60,038 nt of DNA from Luteimonas sp. FCS-9 (GCF_001014645.1 NZ_LASZ01000020.1:1-60038); one strand, 5' to 3'; positions 36,153 through 46,919 are shown, counted from the first letter of the stretch. The notes: a model not told the origin generated them from the letters alone. Numbers and translations are program-made.

Positions 36153-37529
36153 ATGCCGATCGCCTCTTCCGTACTCGACCTGATCGCCGACACCCCGATC
36201 GTCAAGGCGCGCAGCCTCGACGCCGGCGTCTGCGAGCTGTACTTCAAGCTCGAGAACCAGAATCCCGGCGGCTCGATCAAGGACCGGATCGGCCTGAGCA
36301 TGATCGAGGCGGCCGAGCAGCGCGGAGACATCGCGCCCGGCGCCACGCTGGTCGAGGGCACGGCCGGCAATACCGGTATCGGCCTGGCGCTGGTGGCCCA
36401 GCAGAAGGGCTACAAGCTGATCCTGGTCGTCCCCGACAAGATGAGCCGCGAGAAGATCTTCAACCTCAAGGCGATGGGCGCCGAGGTCGTGCTCACGCGC
36501 TCGGACGTCGCCAAGGGCCATCCGGAGTACTACCAGGACCTCGCCGCACGCATCGCCGCCGAGACGCCAGGGGCCTACTTCATCAACCAGTTCGGCAACC
36601 CCGACAACCCCGCCGCGCACGAGCACGGCACCGGCCCCGAGATCCTGCGGCAGATGGCCGAGGTCGGCGGCCTGGACGCGATCGTCTTCGGCTGCGGCAG
36701 CTCGGGCACGATGACCGGCCTGTCGCGCTGCTTCGCCCAACACGCCCCCGATGTCGAGCTGGTGCTGGCCGATCCCGTCGGCTCGATCCTGGCCGAGTAC
36801 ATCAACGAAGGCACGCTCAACGAGAAGTCGGGCAGCTGGATGGTCGAGGGCATCGGCGAGGACTTCCTGCCCGGCATCTCCGATTTCTCGCGCGTCGGCC
36901 AGGCCTACGCGATCAGCGACCGCGAGAGCTTCCTGGCCGCGCGCGAGCTGCTGCAGGCCGAAGGCATCCTCGGCGGCTCCTCGACCGGTACGCTGCTGGC
37001 GGCCGCGCTCAAGTACTGCCGCGCGCAGACGCGCCCAAAGAAGGTGCTCGTGTTCGTCTGCGACACCGGCAACAAGTACCTGAGCAAGCTCTACAACGAC
37101 TACTGGATGCTCGACAACGGCTTCATCGAGCGCGAGCAGCACGGCGACCTGCGCGACCTGATCCTGCGCCCGTACTCGCGCCGCGACACCGTCGTGCTGG
37201 CGCCGGGCGATCTGCTGGTCACCGCCTACCAGCGCATGAAGCTCTACGAGATCTCGCAGCTGCCGGTCATGGAGGGCGACCGCATCGTCGGCATCCTCGA
37301 CGAGAGCGACGTGCTGCTGCACGTCTACGGCGACGAGGCCCGCTTCCGCGATCCGGTGTCGACGGCGATGGTCAGCAAGCTCGACTTCCTCGACGTCAAG
37401 TCGCCGGTCGAGGCGCTGCTGCCGGTGTTCGACCGCGGGCAGGTCGCGATCGTCACTGACGGCGACCGCTTCCTTGGCCTGATCACGCGGATCGACCTGC
37501 TGAACTACCTGCGGCGGCGGGTGCAGTAG
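36153..37529 (+). CDS. cbs: Cystathionine beta-synthase with CBS-domain pair
   Basis: A 458-residue PLP enzyme condensing serine and homocysteine to cystathionine. The PLP lysine is K43 (PGGSIKDRI); GTAGNTGIGLA and FGCGSSGTMTG bind the cofactor phosphate. Residues about 340-458 form two CBS repeats (LLVTAYQRMKLYEISQLPV and SPVEALLPVFDRGQVAIV), which may sense an adenosyl ligand. O-acetylserine sulfhydrylases lack this tail. The gamma-lyase/synthase gene follows, so reverse transsulfuration is likely. Confidence 0.9.
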   Translation: MPIASSVLDLIADTPIVKARSLDAGVCELYFKLENQNPGGSIKDRIGLSMIEAAEQRGDIAPGATLVEGTAGNTGIGLALVAQQKGYKLILVVPDKMSREKIFNLKAMGAEVVLTRSDVAKGHPEYYQDLAARIAAETPGAYFINQFGNPDNPAAHEHGTGPEILRQMAEVGGLDAIVFGCGSSGTMTGLSRCFAQHAPDVELVLADPVGSILAEYINEGTLNEKSGSWMVEGIGEDFLPGISDFSRVGQAYAISDRESFLAARELLQAEGILGGSSTGTLLAAALKYCRAQTRPKKVLVFVCDTGNKYLSKLYNDYWMLDNGFIEREQHGDLRDLILRPYSRRDTVVLAPGDLLVTAYQRMKLYEISQLPVMEGDRIVGILDESDVLLHVYGDEARFRDPVSTAMVSKLDFLDVKSPVEALLPVFDRGQVAIVTDGDRFLGLITRIDLLNYLRRRVQ

Positions 37530-37713
37530 CCCCCGCACGCCGGGCGACCCTGCTGCCGGGACGCCGCGACGCCCGGCGCGCAGGGGCGTGATCGCGGCGC
37601 GCCGCGGCCCAGGCTGAACGGGGCGCGCACGACGTCCGGCACGTGTCCGGGCGCCGCGGGGCGCGTAGGGCCCGGTGCTAGAATCGCCGGCCAGTCGAAC
37701 AGGACCTTCTTCC

Positions 37714-38901
37714 ATGACCGACGACCGCAATGCGGCCGATCCGGCGCAGTGGACACTCGGCACCAAGGCCATCCACGCCGGCCAGTCGCCCGACCCCAGC
37801 ACCGGCGCGGTGATGCCGCCGATCTACGCGACGTCCACGTACGCGCAGTCCAGCCCGGGCGAGCACCAGGGCTTCGAGTACTCGCGCACGCACAACCCGA
37901 CCCGCTTCGCCTACGAGCGCTGCGTCGCGGGCCTGGAAGGCGGCAGCCGCGGCTTCGCATTCGCCTCGGGTATGGCCGCGACCGCGACCCTGCTCGAATT
38001 GCTCGACAGCGGCGACCACGTCATCGCGATGGACGACCTGTACGGCGGCACCTATCGCCTGTTCGAGCGCGTGCGCACGCGCAGCGCCGGCCTGTCCTTC
38101 AGCTACGTCGACCTGACCGATCCCGAGGCGTTCGACGCCGCGGTGACCGACCGGACGAAGCTCGTCTGGATCGAGACGCCGACCAATCCGATGCTCAAGA
38201 TCGTCGACATCCAGGCGATCGCCGAGCGGGCGCACCGCCGCGGCCTGCGCGTCGTCGTCGACAACACGTTCGCCTCGCCGATCGTGCAGCGCCCCCTCGA
38301 GCAGGGCGCCGACATCGTCATGCACTCGGCCACCAAGTACCTCAACGGCCATTCGGACATGGTCGGCGGCGTCCTCGTCGTCGGCGACGATGCCGAGCTG
38401 GCGGACCGGATCGCGTTCCTGCAGAACTCCGCCGGCGCCGTCCAGGGCCCGTTCGACAGCTTCCTGGCGCTGCGTGGCCTCAAGACGCTGCACCTGCGCA
38501 TGCGCGCGCACTGCGAGAACGCCCAGGCCCTGGCCGAGTTTCTCGAGGGCCATGCCGCGGTCGAGCAGGTGATCTACCCCGGCCTGTCCTCGCACCCGCA
38601 GCACGCGCTGGCCAAGCGCCAGATGGACGGCTTCGGCGGCATCGTCTCGGTCCGCCTCAAGGGCGGCTACGCCGCCGCGCAGCGTTTCTGCGAGCGTACG
38701 GAACTGTTCACCCTGGCCGAATCGCTCGGTGGCGTGGAGAGCCTGGTCAACCACCCGGCGGTGATGACGCACGCCTCGGTGCCCGTCGAGCGGCGCGCGC
38801 AGCTTGGGATCCACGATGATCTGGTGCGGTTGAGTGTGGGGGTGGAGGACGTGGAGGATCTGCGGGCGGATCTCGATCAGGCCTTGGCCGTAGCGCTATG
38901 A
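37714..38901 (+). CDS. metB: Cystathionine gamma-synthase/lyase family PLP enzyme
   Basis: A 395-residue fold-type I PLP enzyme. The PLP lysine is K208 in HSATKYLNGHSD. YSRTHNPTR, SGMAATATLLELL and PTNPMLKI are standard motifs of the Cys/Met metabolism group. The neighbour encodes cystathionine beta-synthase, so lyase activity toward cysteine is at least as likely as gamma-synthase. In Xanthomonas metB marks the left border of the variable LPS locus, which begins 72 bases downstream here as well. Confidence 0.9.
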   Translation: MTDDRNAADPAQWTLGTKAIHAGQSPDPSTGAVMPPIYATSTYAQSSPGEHQGFEYSRTHNPTRFAYERCVAGLEGGSRGFAFASGMAATATLLELLDSGDHVIAMDDLYGGTYRLFERVRTRSAGLSFSYVDLTDPEAFDAAVTDRTKLVWIETPTNPMLKIVDIQAIAERAHRRGLRVVVDNTFASPIVQRPLEQGADIVMHSATKYLNGHSDMVGGVLVVGDDAELADRIAFLQNSAGAVQGPFDSFLALRGLKTLHLRMRAHCENAQALAEFLEGHAAVEQVIYPGLSSHPQHALAKRQMDGFGGIVSVRLKGGYAAAQRFCERTELFTLAESLGGVESLVNHPAVMTHASVPVERRAQLGIHDDLVRLSVGVEDVEDLRADLDQALAVAL

Positions 38902-38973
38902 GCTTGACGCACGCTGCGTCGCTGCACCCTGGCGATCAGGGCATCTTTTGGCCCGCAAGCGCCTAGAGTGAGC

Positions 38974-39819
38974 ATGAGCACAATCACGAATACCGATGCC
39001 GGCAAGCATTCTGCGACTCCTGGATCGATGTTTCGGTCCATCTGGGAGAACAGGGGGGTCATCTGGCTCCTCGCTAAGCGCGATATCCAGAGCCGCTACA
39101 AGGGCTCCTATATCGGGCTCGTCTGGGCGCTGATCAATCCGCTGTTGATGTTGCTGATCTACACGTTCGTATTCTCGGTGATTTTTCGTGCCCGCTGGGC
39201 TGCAGATGCTGGCGAAAGCAGGACGCAGTTCGCCTTCGTGATGTTTGTCGGGGTAATCGTGCACGGTATGTTCGCCGAAGTGGTGAACCGCGCGCCCGGC
39301 ATTGTCCTCGAGAACACTAACTACGTGACGAAAGTGGTGTTTCCCCTGCAGATACTGCCCGTCATCAGTCTAGGGAATGCAATCTTTCAGGGGCTTGCGG
39401 GCACTGTGGTGTTGCTGCTTGGAATGATTCTGTCCGGGGGGGGCTTACACTGGCACGCCTTGATGCTGCCATTGGTGTTTGCACCGCTGCTGATCATGAT
39501 GGTCGGGATCGGATGGATGCTGGCAGCGCTTGGTGTCTTTATCCGGGATCTCAAGCAGACGACGATGTTCGTGACCACGGCGCTGTTATTCCTGTCGCCG
39601 GTTTTCTACCCTCAGAGCGCGTGGCCGCAGCAGTACCAATGGCTGTTCCTGTTCAATCCGTTGACGTTCATCATGGAGCAGTCGCGCCAGGTGCTGATCT
39701 GGGGGGCGTGGCCGGACCTCTTGGGGCTCCTTCTCTACTCCTTGGCAGCGCTGGGCATCGCTTGGCTTGGCTACTTTTCTTTCCAGCGGTTGCGCACGGG
39801 GTTCGCAGATGTCCTCTGA
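38974..39819 (+). CDS. wzm: ABC-2 type polysaccharide export permease
   Basis: A 281-residue inner-membrane protein with six hydrophobic segments. The N-terminal LAKRDIQSRYKGSYIGLVWALINPLLMLLIYTFVFS region is typical of Wzm/KpsM permeases, and RDLKQTTMFVTTALLFLSPVFYP is the family C-terminal motif. It exports lipid-linked O-antigen with Wzt. I chose ATG 38974; GTG 38968 is two codons earlier. Base composition drops visibly below that of metB from here on. Confidence 0.92.
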   Translation: MSTITNTDAGKHSATPGSMFRSIWENRGVIWLLAKRDIQSRYKGSYIGLVWALINPLLMLLIYTFVFSVIFRARWAADAGESRTQFAFVMFVGVIVHGMFAEVVNRAPGIVLENTNYVTKVVFPLQILPVISLGNAIFQGLAGTVVLLLGMILSGGGLHWHALMLPLVFAPLLIMMVGIGWMLAALGVFIRDLKQTTMFVTTALLFLSPVFYPQSAWPQQYQWLFLFNPLTFIMEQSRQVLIWGAWPDLLGLLLYSLAALGIAWLGYFSFQRLRTGFADVL

Positions 39820-41212
39820 CGAACAGGTCGACGGGGCTGCCCTTGGCGAGGTCGTGATTGCTGCGGAAGGGTTGGGCAAGTACTACGAAATATACGGTTC
39901 GCCCTCCGACAGGCTGAAACAGTTCCTGCTTCCTCCATTGGATCGCGCCTTGGGCGGAGTTCCGAAGCGGTACTTCCGTGAGTTCTGGGCGCTCAAGAAC
40001 CTGTCGTTCGAAGTTCGAAAAGGACAGACGATCGGTATCATCGGCCGAAACGGATCGGGCAAGTCGACGTTGCTGCAGCTGGTCTGCGGCACGTTGATGC
40101 CGTCGACGGGCAGTGTACAGACTAGGGGCCGCATCGCCGCGCTTCTCGAATTGGGGTCGGGGTTCAATCCCGAATTCACCGGCAGGGAAAATGTCTTGCT
40201 GAGCGGCGCGCTATTCGGGCTTGACCGGGCGACGATGAGCGAGCGTTACGCTGCCATTGTTGAGTTTTCAGGCATAGGTGATTTCATCGAGCAGCCGGTC
40301 AAGACGTACTCGAGCGGCATGGTGGTCAGGCTGGCCTTCTCCGTGATCGCACACGTCGACGCTGATATCCTGGTGATTGACGAGGCGCTTTCCGTCGGGG
40401 ATGCGTACTTTACCCAGAAATGTATGCGCTTCCTGCGCGAATTCATGCGGCAAGGCACCTTGCTCTTTTGTAGTCACGACATGGGGGCGATCTTAAATCT
40501 TTGTGACTACGCGCTCTGGCTCGACAAGGGCGTGCTGAGGATGAGTGGGCCGCCCAAGGCCGTTTCCCAGGGGTATCTGGCATCGCTCTTCGAATCTGAC
40601 GGAAAGACCGAGGAGTCGGAGCTCCCGCAGTCAGCTCGTGTTGATAGCCGCGATGCCGCGGCCTGCGTCGTGCCGGGCGAAGACATCGACGTGCGCCAAG
40701 CAATGATCGATGCTTCTTCGCTGCGTAATGATATCGAGGTTTTCAGGTTCGACGAATCGAAGGCCGGATTCGGAACCGGCTACGCGAAGGTCGACGGAGT
40801 CAGACTCCTTGATCCGGATGGCCGGCAGGTAGGCTGGGCCGTCGGTGGCCAGCATGTCACCCTCGAGATCTCCGCCTCGATCTTTCGCGACATTCCCAAG
40901 CCGATCCTGGGGTTTGTAGTGAAGGACAAGCTCGGCCAGATCATATTTTCCGATAACACCTACCTGTCCTATCAGGATGCGCCGGTTGCGGCGCATGCGG
41001 GGCGTCGGCTGGTCGCGCGCTTTGCTTTCAGGTTTCCGGTGCTGCCACCGGGGGAGTACAGCATCTCGCCGGCGATCGCGGAGGGTACCCAGGCCGATCA
41101 TGTCCAGCATCATTGGGTGCACGATGCGATGATCCTGCAGGTTCACAGCAGCGTGGTCTGTCTGGGTCTGGTTGGTGTTCCGATGAAGCAGATCGTCATG
41201 GAGGCGGAATGA
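39809..41212 (+). CDS. wzt: ABC transporter ATP-binding protein with C-terminal cargo-binding domain
   Basis: A 467-residue protein. The nucleotide-binding domain has Walker A GRNGSGKST (79-87), the signature YSSGM and Walker B ILVIDEAL. Residues about 300-467 form a beta-rich domain (VDGVRLLDPDGRQVGWAVGG, FPVLPPGEYSISPAI) like the Wzt-C domain, which recognises the capped end of the O-polysaccharide and makes export substrate-specific. The start overlaps the wzm stop by 11 bases. Such Wzt-C domains go with a chain-terminating modification such as methylation. Confidence 0.93.
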   Translation: MSSDEQVDGAALGEVVIAAEGLGKYYEIYGSPSDRLKQFLLPPLDRALGGVPKRYFREFWALKNLSFEVRKGQTIGIIGRNGSGKSTLLQLVCGTLMPSTGSVQTRGRIAALLELGSGFNPEFTGRENVLLSGALFGLDRATMSERYAAIVEFSGIGDFIEQPVKTYSSGMVVRLAFSVIAHVDADILVIDEALSVGDAYFTQKCMRFLREFMRQGTLLFCSHDMGAILNLCDYALWLDKGVLRMSGPPKAVSQGYLASLFESDGKTEESELPQSARVDSRDAAACVVPGEDIDVRQAMIDASSLRNDIEVFRFDESKAGFGTGYAKVDGVRLLDPDGRQVGWAVGGQHVTLEISASIFRDIPKPILGFVVKDKLGQIIFSDNTYLSYQDAPVAAHAGRRLVARFAFRFPVLPPGEYSISPAIAEGTQADHVQHHWVHDAMILQVHSSVVCLGLVGVPMKQIVMEAE

Positions 41213-43824
41213 CGCAGGCATCTAACGACCAAGCCAGCGAGGCTATGGAATTCACCGGCGAGAGATTCGTCCCCGGAGTATCCGGTGAGATCGAAATGGA
41301 GCATTATCACCGTTACCGGCTTGCGCTGGCACTCGTCGCTGGGCGTGAGGTGCTGGATATAGCTTGTGGCGAGGGCTATGGTGCTCATCTTCTCTCTGAG
41401 CGAGCCGCCAGCGTCGTTGGAGTAGATGTCTCGCCCCAGGCTGTAGAGCACGCACGGCTCGCTTACTGTCGAGAAAATCTTCGTTTCGAAGTTGGAGACT
41501 GTGCGGCGATCCCGTTGCCGGATGCGAGCGTGGACGTAGTCGTCAGTTTCGAGACGATCGAGCATCACGACCAGCACGATGCGATGATCGAAGAGGTTTC
41601 ACGTGTGCTCCGGCCTGGTGGATTGCTCGTGATCTCCAGTCCCGACAGGTACGAGTACTCTGAACGGCCAGGCTATCGCAACCCCTTTCATGTCAAGGAA
41701 CTCGATCGGAACGAGTTGATCGAGCTTCTCCACTCCAAGTTCGCAAAGGTTGAGCTCTACGGGCAACGAACTGTTATGGGGTCCTTGGTCGGACCTGCGG
41801 CCCGTAACTTGACTGGGCAGGAAGGTGCCTCGCATTTCTGGGTGCCTCAAGGTGGAGGTGGCGCGGGCGACGTCAGCGAGGCGGCTCTCCCCAGAGAGCC
41901 CGTCTACTTCATTGCGTTGGCCTCGAACGTAGATCTGCCAACACTGCCGGTCTCCGTATTCGAGGTCTCAGGCTACATCGAGAGCAGGATCGAATCCATT
42001 GCGACGGACTACCAGAGCGAGATCGTCCGGATCGGTAGAGAGCGTGATGCGATGTTGCGCGACAAGGACGATGCCTGGGCAAAAAGGGTCGAGCAGGTCG
42101 CGGCGGATTATCGCCAGGAGATCGAGAGAATAGGCAGAGAGCGGGACTCGATGCTCCAGGACAAAGACGCAAGATGGAGCGCGCGCCTGGAGCATGCCAA
42201 ACATTCGGAGGAGGTGGCGCTGGAGGAGCGGGACCGTGATTGGCTGCTTCGGCTCGAGGGAGTTCTCGGTCGCGGCGCAGATAAGGCGGCCTGGAGTGTC
42301 GTAAGTGTAAGCGATCAATCCTGGAAACATGGCGGCGCGCCCGCACTTGCCACGTCAGGCACAGGTCTTGAGATGGCGTCTCCAAGGTCCGCCGGCGACT
42401 TCGATGGATTGGCTCGGCGCAGGGACACAATGCTGAAGCGATGCGAGACCCTCGTTGCCAGCTTGCCTTTGGTCAGCCTGATCGTGGTCAACTACAACGG
42501 CCTGCGCTATCTCCCCGGACTGATGGCCAGCCTGTCGCGGCTCGACTACCCCCGTTACGAAATCGTTCTCGTCGACAACGCGTCTTCCGATGAGTCGCTG
42601 AATTATCTCGCGCAATGCTGTCCCGGTGTCAGGGTGATTCGTGCCGGCTCAAACCTCGGGTTCGCGGGCGGAAATAATCTCGGCATGCGCAGCGCGCGTG
42701 GCGAGCTGATCGGCTTGATCAACAACGACACCGAGGTTGAGCCGGGCTGGCTGACCGCACTGGTCTCCGCATTGATGCGGGATGAAAGAGTGTGGGCGGT
42801 CGGCTCGAAGATCGTGTTCTTCCGGCGATACGTCGAAGTTCTCGTCAGGAGTCCCGCCTTCTGCCCGCAAGAGCTCGGCCTTTCCCGGGATACCCGCCGC
42901 CTCGGTCTGCTTGTGAGCGAAGCCAGCGAGTTCCCCGAAGCCGGATATCGTAAGCCCGTCTTCGCCGATGGCTTCTGGCCAGGGGAGTCGATAGGTGGCG
43001 CTAAGGTGCGTTGGACCAACGGCCAAGGCAGGTTCCTGCTCCCGATCCCAACTTCGGTAGAGCAGGGTGCAACGCTATGCCTGGAGCTTTCGGCGACAGA
43101 CGCGGCGGCGGGGGTGGAGTTCACGGTGGAAGTAGGCGGTCGCGTCGTTGGCGAGGGAGTGGCGGGTAACGCCCTCGAGAGCCACGAGTTCGCGATCGGA
43201 GGCGAGATTCTCGCGTCCTCCGCTTTCGATGTCATTAACAATGCGGGCACGCGGCTTGACGAGTCGGGTAATGCGGGTGATCGCGGCATCTACGAGCCCG
43301 ATGCGGGCCAGTATGCGCACGAAGAAGACGTTGACGCCTTGTGCGGCGCCTCGATGCTCATGCGCAGATCGGTTCTGGAGCGAGTCGGTTTGTTCGATTC
43401 GTCCTTCTTCATGTACTACGAGGACACCGATCTGTGTTGGCGTATCCGGCGGGCTGGAGGGATCATGCGCTATGTCCCAAGTAGCGTGGTGAGGCATATC
43501 CATACTGGATCGAGCGTGGAATGGTCCCCGACCTTCTTGTTCTACGTGTCGAGAAACCACATACTCCTGCGTTTCAAACACGCGCCGCTTCGGGTCGCCT
43601 TTCGCTCGTATTTCGTCGAACTGGCGCGCTTCGGTCTTGCGGTTCGGGGTTTGATTTCTCCCGGAAGGGGGCGTCACTTAGCCCGCCAAGAGTTGAATTT
43701 GCGGTTGCGGCTGCAGGTCAGCTTGCTCAAGCAGATCCCGAGGGCCTTGTTCTACCGCTGGACAGCAAGGCCTAGGCCAGAAGACACGATGGGGCATATT
43801 GATGAAGATCGGGATCTACAATAG
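41209..43824 (+). CDS. Methyltransferase / coiled-coil / GT2 glycosyltransferase fusion
   Basis: An 871-residue protein with several modules. Residues about 40-200 form a SAM-dependent methyltransferase (VLDIACGEGYG, 48-58; VSFETIEHHD). Residues about 255-350 are a coiled coil with two similar blocks (RIGRERDAML and RIGRERDSML). Residues about 420-800 form a GT2 glycosyltransferase: SLIVVNYNG, NNDTEV (505-510) and YYEDTDLCWR (736-745). Inside it, residues about 545-670 are an extra beta-rich block. The arrangement suits a chain-terminating methyltransferase whose coiled coil measures chain length, joined to a sugar transferase. The start ATG overlaps the wzt stop. Confidence 0.87.
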   Translation: MTQASNDQASEAMEFTGERFVPGVSGEIEMEHYHRYRLALALVAGREVLDIACGEGYGAHLLSERAASVVGVDVSPQAVEHARLAYCRENLRFEVGDCAAIPLPDASVDVVVSFETIEHHDQHDAMIEEVSRVLRPGGLLVISSPDRYEYSERPGYRNPFHVKELDRNELIELLHSKFAKVELYGQRTVMGSLVGPAARNLTGQEGASHFWVPQGGGGAGDVSEAALPREPVYFIALASNVDLPTLPVSVFEVSGYIESRIESIATDYQSEIVRIGRERDAMLRDKDDAWAKRVEQVAADYRQEIERIGRERDSMLQDKDARWSARLEHAKHSEEVALEERDRDWLLRLEGVLGRGADKAAWSVVSVSDQSWKHGGAPALATSGTGLEMASPRSAGDFDGLARRRDTMLKRCETLVASLPLVSLIVVNYNGLRYLPGLMASLSRLDYPRYEIVLVDNASSDESLNYLAQCCPGVRVIRAGSNLGFAGGNNLGMRSARGELIGLINNDTEVEPGWLTALVSALMRDERVWAVGSKIVFFRRYVEVLVRSPAFCPQELGLSRDTRRLGLLVSEASEFPEAGYRKPVFADGFWPGESIGGAKVRWTNGQGRFLLPIPTSVEQGATLCLELSATDAAAGVEFTVEVGGRVVGEGVAGNALESHEFAIGGEILASSAFDVINNAGTRLDESGNAGDRGIYEPDAGQYAHEEDVDALCGASMLMRRSVLERVGLFDSSFFMYYEDTDLCWRIRRAGGIMRYVPSSVVRHIHTGSSVEWSPTFLFYVSRNHILLRFKHAPLRVAFRSYFVELARFGLAVRGLISPGRGRHLARQELNLRLRLQVSLLKQIPRALFYRWTARPRPEDTMGHIDEDRDLQ

Positions 43825-45028
43825 ATACTGGGGGACGATGGGAGGAGGTGAGAAGCACGTCGGCACTATTGCTGAAGTGCTCAGTCGCGAGCACGACGTG
43901 GACCTGATCAGGGTCTCTCCTCTCGATGTCGATGCCTTTCGCTCGCGCATGGGATTGGGGCTGGAACGTGTGAACTGGGTCGACTGGCCGGGAGATTCGT
44001 GTGCGGAGCTGGCGCCGAGGTCTGCCTGCTACGATCTCTTCATCAATTCAACGTATTGTTCGTCGATGATCTCGCAGGCCAAACGATCGGTCTACCTAGT
44101 CTTTTTTCCCCACCACCTCGGCGAATTATCTCTGCCGGCCCGCGCGCTTGGCAGGATTTCGCGGAACCTGAGATCTGCCAGGCAGGACATGCTGGCGGGA
44201 TGGCTGGATCGTACGAGGCGGTTGTTTCGTCTCATTCCCCCGGGAAAAGCGAGACAGTTCCTCGATAGCTACGATCTCCTGCTCGCGAATTCAGAGTTCA
44301 CCGGGGGGTGGATCAGGGAGCGCTGGGGCCGGCGTGCAGACGTGTTGCCTCCCCCGATCGATGTTGGGCGCTATCGTTCAAGCGATCTGGAAGAAAAGAG
44401 AAAGGTTGTGCTCAGTGTCGGTCGATTCTTTGCGGGCGACCATAACAAGAAGCATCTTGAGATGATCTCGGCCTTCCGTCGGATCTGCGATCGCGGTCTA
44501 CTGCCTGAGGGATGGGAATACCACTTGGCGGGGAGCGTGCATTCCGAGCGTGGAGATCACCTGCGCTATTTCGAGAAGGTCAACGAGCTGGCGCAGGGCT
44601 ATCCAATTAGGATTCTCGGAAACCTCGGCAGCGCTGAGCTTCTTGGTGAGTACGCCGCGGCCAGTATCTTCTGGCATGGCTCGGGGTGGGGCGAGGATGA
44701 ATTTGCCGAACCCGAGAAGATGGAGCACTTCGGCATGACGACTTGTGAGGCGATGGCGGCGGGTGTAGTGCCGATCGTGATGCCTCTCGGCGGGCAGCGG
44801 GAGACCGTGGAGAACGGCGTCAACGGATTCTACTTCCGAACAGAGGAGGAGCTGGTGGGGCGCACGGTTGCGCTGATGAAGATGCACAAGGGGGCGGAGA
44901 TGGATCGGCTGCGTGGGAGGGCGGTAGAGAGCGTTCAGAAGTATGCACCCGAAATATTCGGCAGGGAGATTATGAGGAAGATCGAACCGATCTTTCAGTC
45001 GATACGCGTGTCGGAAGGGGGGGCGTGA
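43802..45028 (+). CDS. GT4-family glycosyltransferase
   Basis: A 408-residue GT-B glycosyltransferase. The C-terminal half has [38 protein letters not shown] (an EX7E-like motif) and [15 protein letters not shown]. The N-terminal [16 protein letters not shown] is typical of GT4 acceptor-binding domains. Donor and acceptor are unknown. It starts inside the end of the fusion gene and its stop overlaps the next start, so translation is coupled. Confidence 0.9.
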   Translation: MKIGIYNRYWGTMGGGEKHVGTIAEVLSREHDVDLIRVSPLDVDAFRSRMGLGLERVNWVDWPGDSCAELAPRSACYDLFINSTYCSSMISQAKRSVYLVFFPHHLGELSLPARALGRISRNLRSARQDMLAGWLDRTRRLFRLIPPGKARQFLDSYDLLLANSEFTGGWIRERWGRRADVLPPPIDVGRYRSSDLEEKRKVVLSVGRFFAGDHNKKHLEMISAFRRICDRGLLPEGWEYHLAGSVHSERGDHLRYFEKVNELAQGYPIRILGNLGSAELLGEYAAASIFWHGSGWGEDEFAEPEKMEHFGMTTCEAMAAGVVPIVMPLGGQRETVENGVNGFYFRTEEELVGRTVALMKMHKGAEMDRLRGRAVESVQKYAPEIFGREIMRKIEPIFQSIRVSEGGA

Positions 45029-45969
45029 TGGATCGTGTATTGGTGACAGGCGGCGCTGGATTCCTGGGGTCCCATCTTTGCGATCGACTGGTCGATGCGG
45101 GCCACGATGTGTTATGCGTGGATAATCTGTATACCGGCACGAGAAGCAATATCTCGGGGCTGCTTGGTCATCAGCATTTCGAATTCATGCGGCATGACGT
45201 TACCTTTCCGCTATATGTCGAGATCGATCGCATCTTCAATCTTGCTTGTCCCGCAAGTCCGGTTCACTACCAGCACGATCCTGTCCAGACGACGAAGACG
45301 AGCGTGATCGGTGCGATCAACATGCTCGGGCTGGCGAAGCGTACCAAGGCGCGCATTCTCCAGGCCAGCACGAGCGAGGTCTATGGGGATCCGGAGGTTC
45401 ATCCGCAGGAGGAGAGCTACTGGGGGCGAGTGAATCCTATCGGTATTCGGAGCTGCTATGACGAGGGTAAGCGCTGTGCGGAGACTTTGTTCTTCGATTA
45501 CTTGCGCCAGCACAGGCTGGAGATCAAGGTCATGCGTATCTTCAATACCTATGGGCCTCGAATGCATCCCAATGATGGACGCGTGGTCAGTAATTTCATC
45601 GTCCAAGCGTTGAAGGGCGAGGACATCACGATCTACGGGAATGGCGAGCAGACGCGGAGCTTCTGTTACGTGGATGACCTGATCGAAGGGATGATGCGCC
45701 TGATGGACACGCCCGCTGACTTCACCGGTCCAATTAACATCGGCAATCCTGGCGAATACACCATGCTGGAACTCGCCGAAGCGGTACTCCGTCAGGTCGG
45801 TGGGAGGTCGAGACTGGCGTTCAAGCCGCTGCCTTCGGACGATCCGAAACAGCGACAGCCGGATATCAGCTTGGCGAAGGAGAGGTTAGAAGGTTGGCAG
45901 CCCAAGGTGGGCTTGGAAGACGGCCTGAAGGAAACAATTGCCTACTTCCGCAGACGACTGCAGGAATGA
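45028..45969 (+). CDS. UDP-glucuronate decarboxylase (UDP-xylose synthase)
   Basis: A 313-residue extended [14 protein letters not shown] is the NAD loop, and [16 protein letters not shown] carries the YxxxK pair (Y-D-E-G-K) with the RSCYDEGKR signature of UDP-xylose synthases. [14 protein letters not shown] and FNTYGPRM are also typical. The product, UDP-xylose, probably feeds the glycosyltransferases on either side. A dTDP-glucose dehydratase is excluded by the signature. Confidence 0.9.
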   Translation: MDRVLVTGGAGFLGSHLCDRLVDAGHDVLCVDNLYTGTRSNISGLLGHQHFEFMRHDVTFPLYVEIDRIFNLACPASPVHYQHDPVQTTKTSVIGAINMLGLAKRTKARILQASTSEVYGDPEVHPQEESYWGRVNPIGIRSCYDEGKRCAETLFFDYLRQHRLEIKVMRIFNTYGPRMHPNDGRVVSNFIVQALKGEDITIYGNGEQTRSFCYVDDLIEGMMRLMDTPADFTGPINIGNPGEYTMLELAEAVLRQVGGRSRLAFKPLPSDDPKQRQPDISLAKERLEGWQPKVGLEDGLKETIAYFRRRLQE

Positions 45970-46919
45970 GTATGGGTAGCTATCCGCTTGTGGTCGTGAT
46001 GCCTGTGTACGAGGACATCGAAGCATCGACCAAATTGTTCCAGGAACTGGCAAGGCATCAAGGGGGCGGCGTCTACGTCGTGGCCGTTGACGATGGTTCC
46101 GTACGCCAGCCTCTGGACGCCGCCGCCATCGCTGACGCCGGATTGAAGGGAGTGGTGCTGAAACTGCGCCGTAACGTCGGTCACCAGCGAGCTATCGCCA
46201 TCGGGCTTGGGTACGTTGCAGACAACTTCGGCGACCAGCAACGTGTGGTCGTGATGGACTCGGATGGTGAAGATACTCCTCAGAGCATCGGGGAACTTCT
46301 CGAAGGGCTCGACTCGCCGGACGTGGACGTGGTGGCAGCGACGCGGAAAAGCAGAGTGGAGACGTTGCGTTTTAAGCTGTTCTATATCGTCTACAGACAT
46401 CTGTTCTCGACGTTGACTGGCCGCAAGATCGGATTCGGAAACTTCATGGCTTTGAAGATGCCGGCGGTACGTCGCCTAGCGGTGATGCAGGAAGTGTGGA
46501 CGCACGTTGCGGCCAGCGTGCTCAATTCCAAACTGCGCGTCGTCAACCGGGCGCTGGACCGAGGGCCACGCTACGCGGGCCAGAGCAAGATGAACTTTGT
46601 CGGCTTGGCCCTCCATGGATTCCGGGCGCTGATGGTGTTCGCCGAGGATGTGCTCGTACGGGTCGGGATCGCCTGTACTCTCGTGGCTGGACTCTCGGTA
46701 TTCGGCGGCATGTTGGCTCTGCTCCTGAAGGCTGTCGGATTCGCTACGCCTGGCTGGTTCTCGTTGGTGACGGGCATTCTGCTGCTGGTGTTTCTGCAGA
46801 CTGCGGCATTGACGCTGATCGTCCTCATGCTTTCCGGCATGATCCGCAATGGAGGTGTGCTCGATGCAGGAGCTTACAAGAACTTCATTGACGAGGTCGT
46901 TTATGTCCGTGCCGCGTAA
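45966..46919 (+). CDS. GtrB-like polyprenyl-phosphate glycosyltransferase (GT2)
   Basis: A 317-residue protein of the dolichol-phosphate-mannose-synthase-like GT2 group. [36 protein letters not shown] and [14 protein letters not shown] (DxD-type acidic site) form the catalytic domain. Two C-terminal membrane segments anchor it. GtrB/ArnC enzymes load a sugar on undecaprenyl phosphate at the cytoplasmic side. The neighbouring UDP-xylose synthase suggests xylose as the sugar. Confidence 0.88.
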   Translation: MSMGSYPLVVVMPVYEDIEASTKLFQELARHQGGGVYVVAVDDGSVRQPLDAAAIADAGLKGVVLKLRRNVGHQRAIAIGLGYVADNFGDQQRVVVMDSDGEDTPQSIGELLEGLDSPDVDVVAATRKSRVETLRFKLFYIVYRHLFSTLTGRKIGFGNFMALKMPAVRRLAVMQEVWTHVAASVLNSKLRVVNRALDRGPRYAGQSKMNFVGLALHGFRALMVFAEDVLVRVGIACTLVAGLSVFGGMLALLLKAVGFATPGWFSLVTGILLLVFLQTAALTLIVLMLSGMIRNGGVLDAGAYKNFIDEVVYVRAA

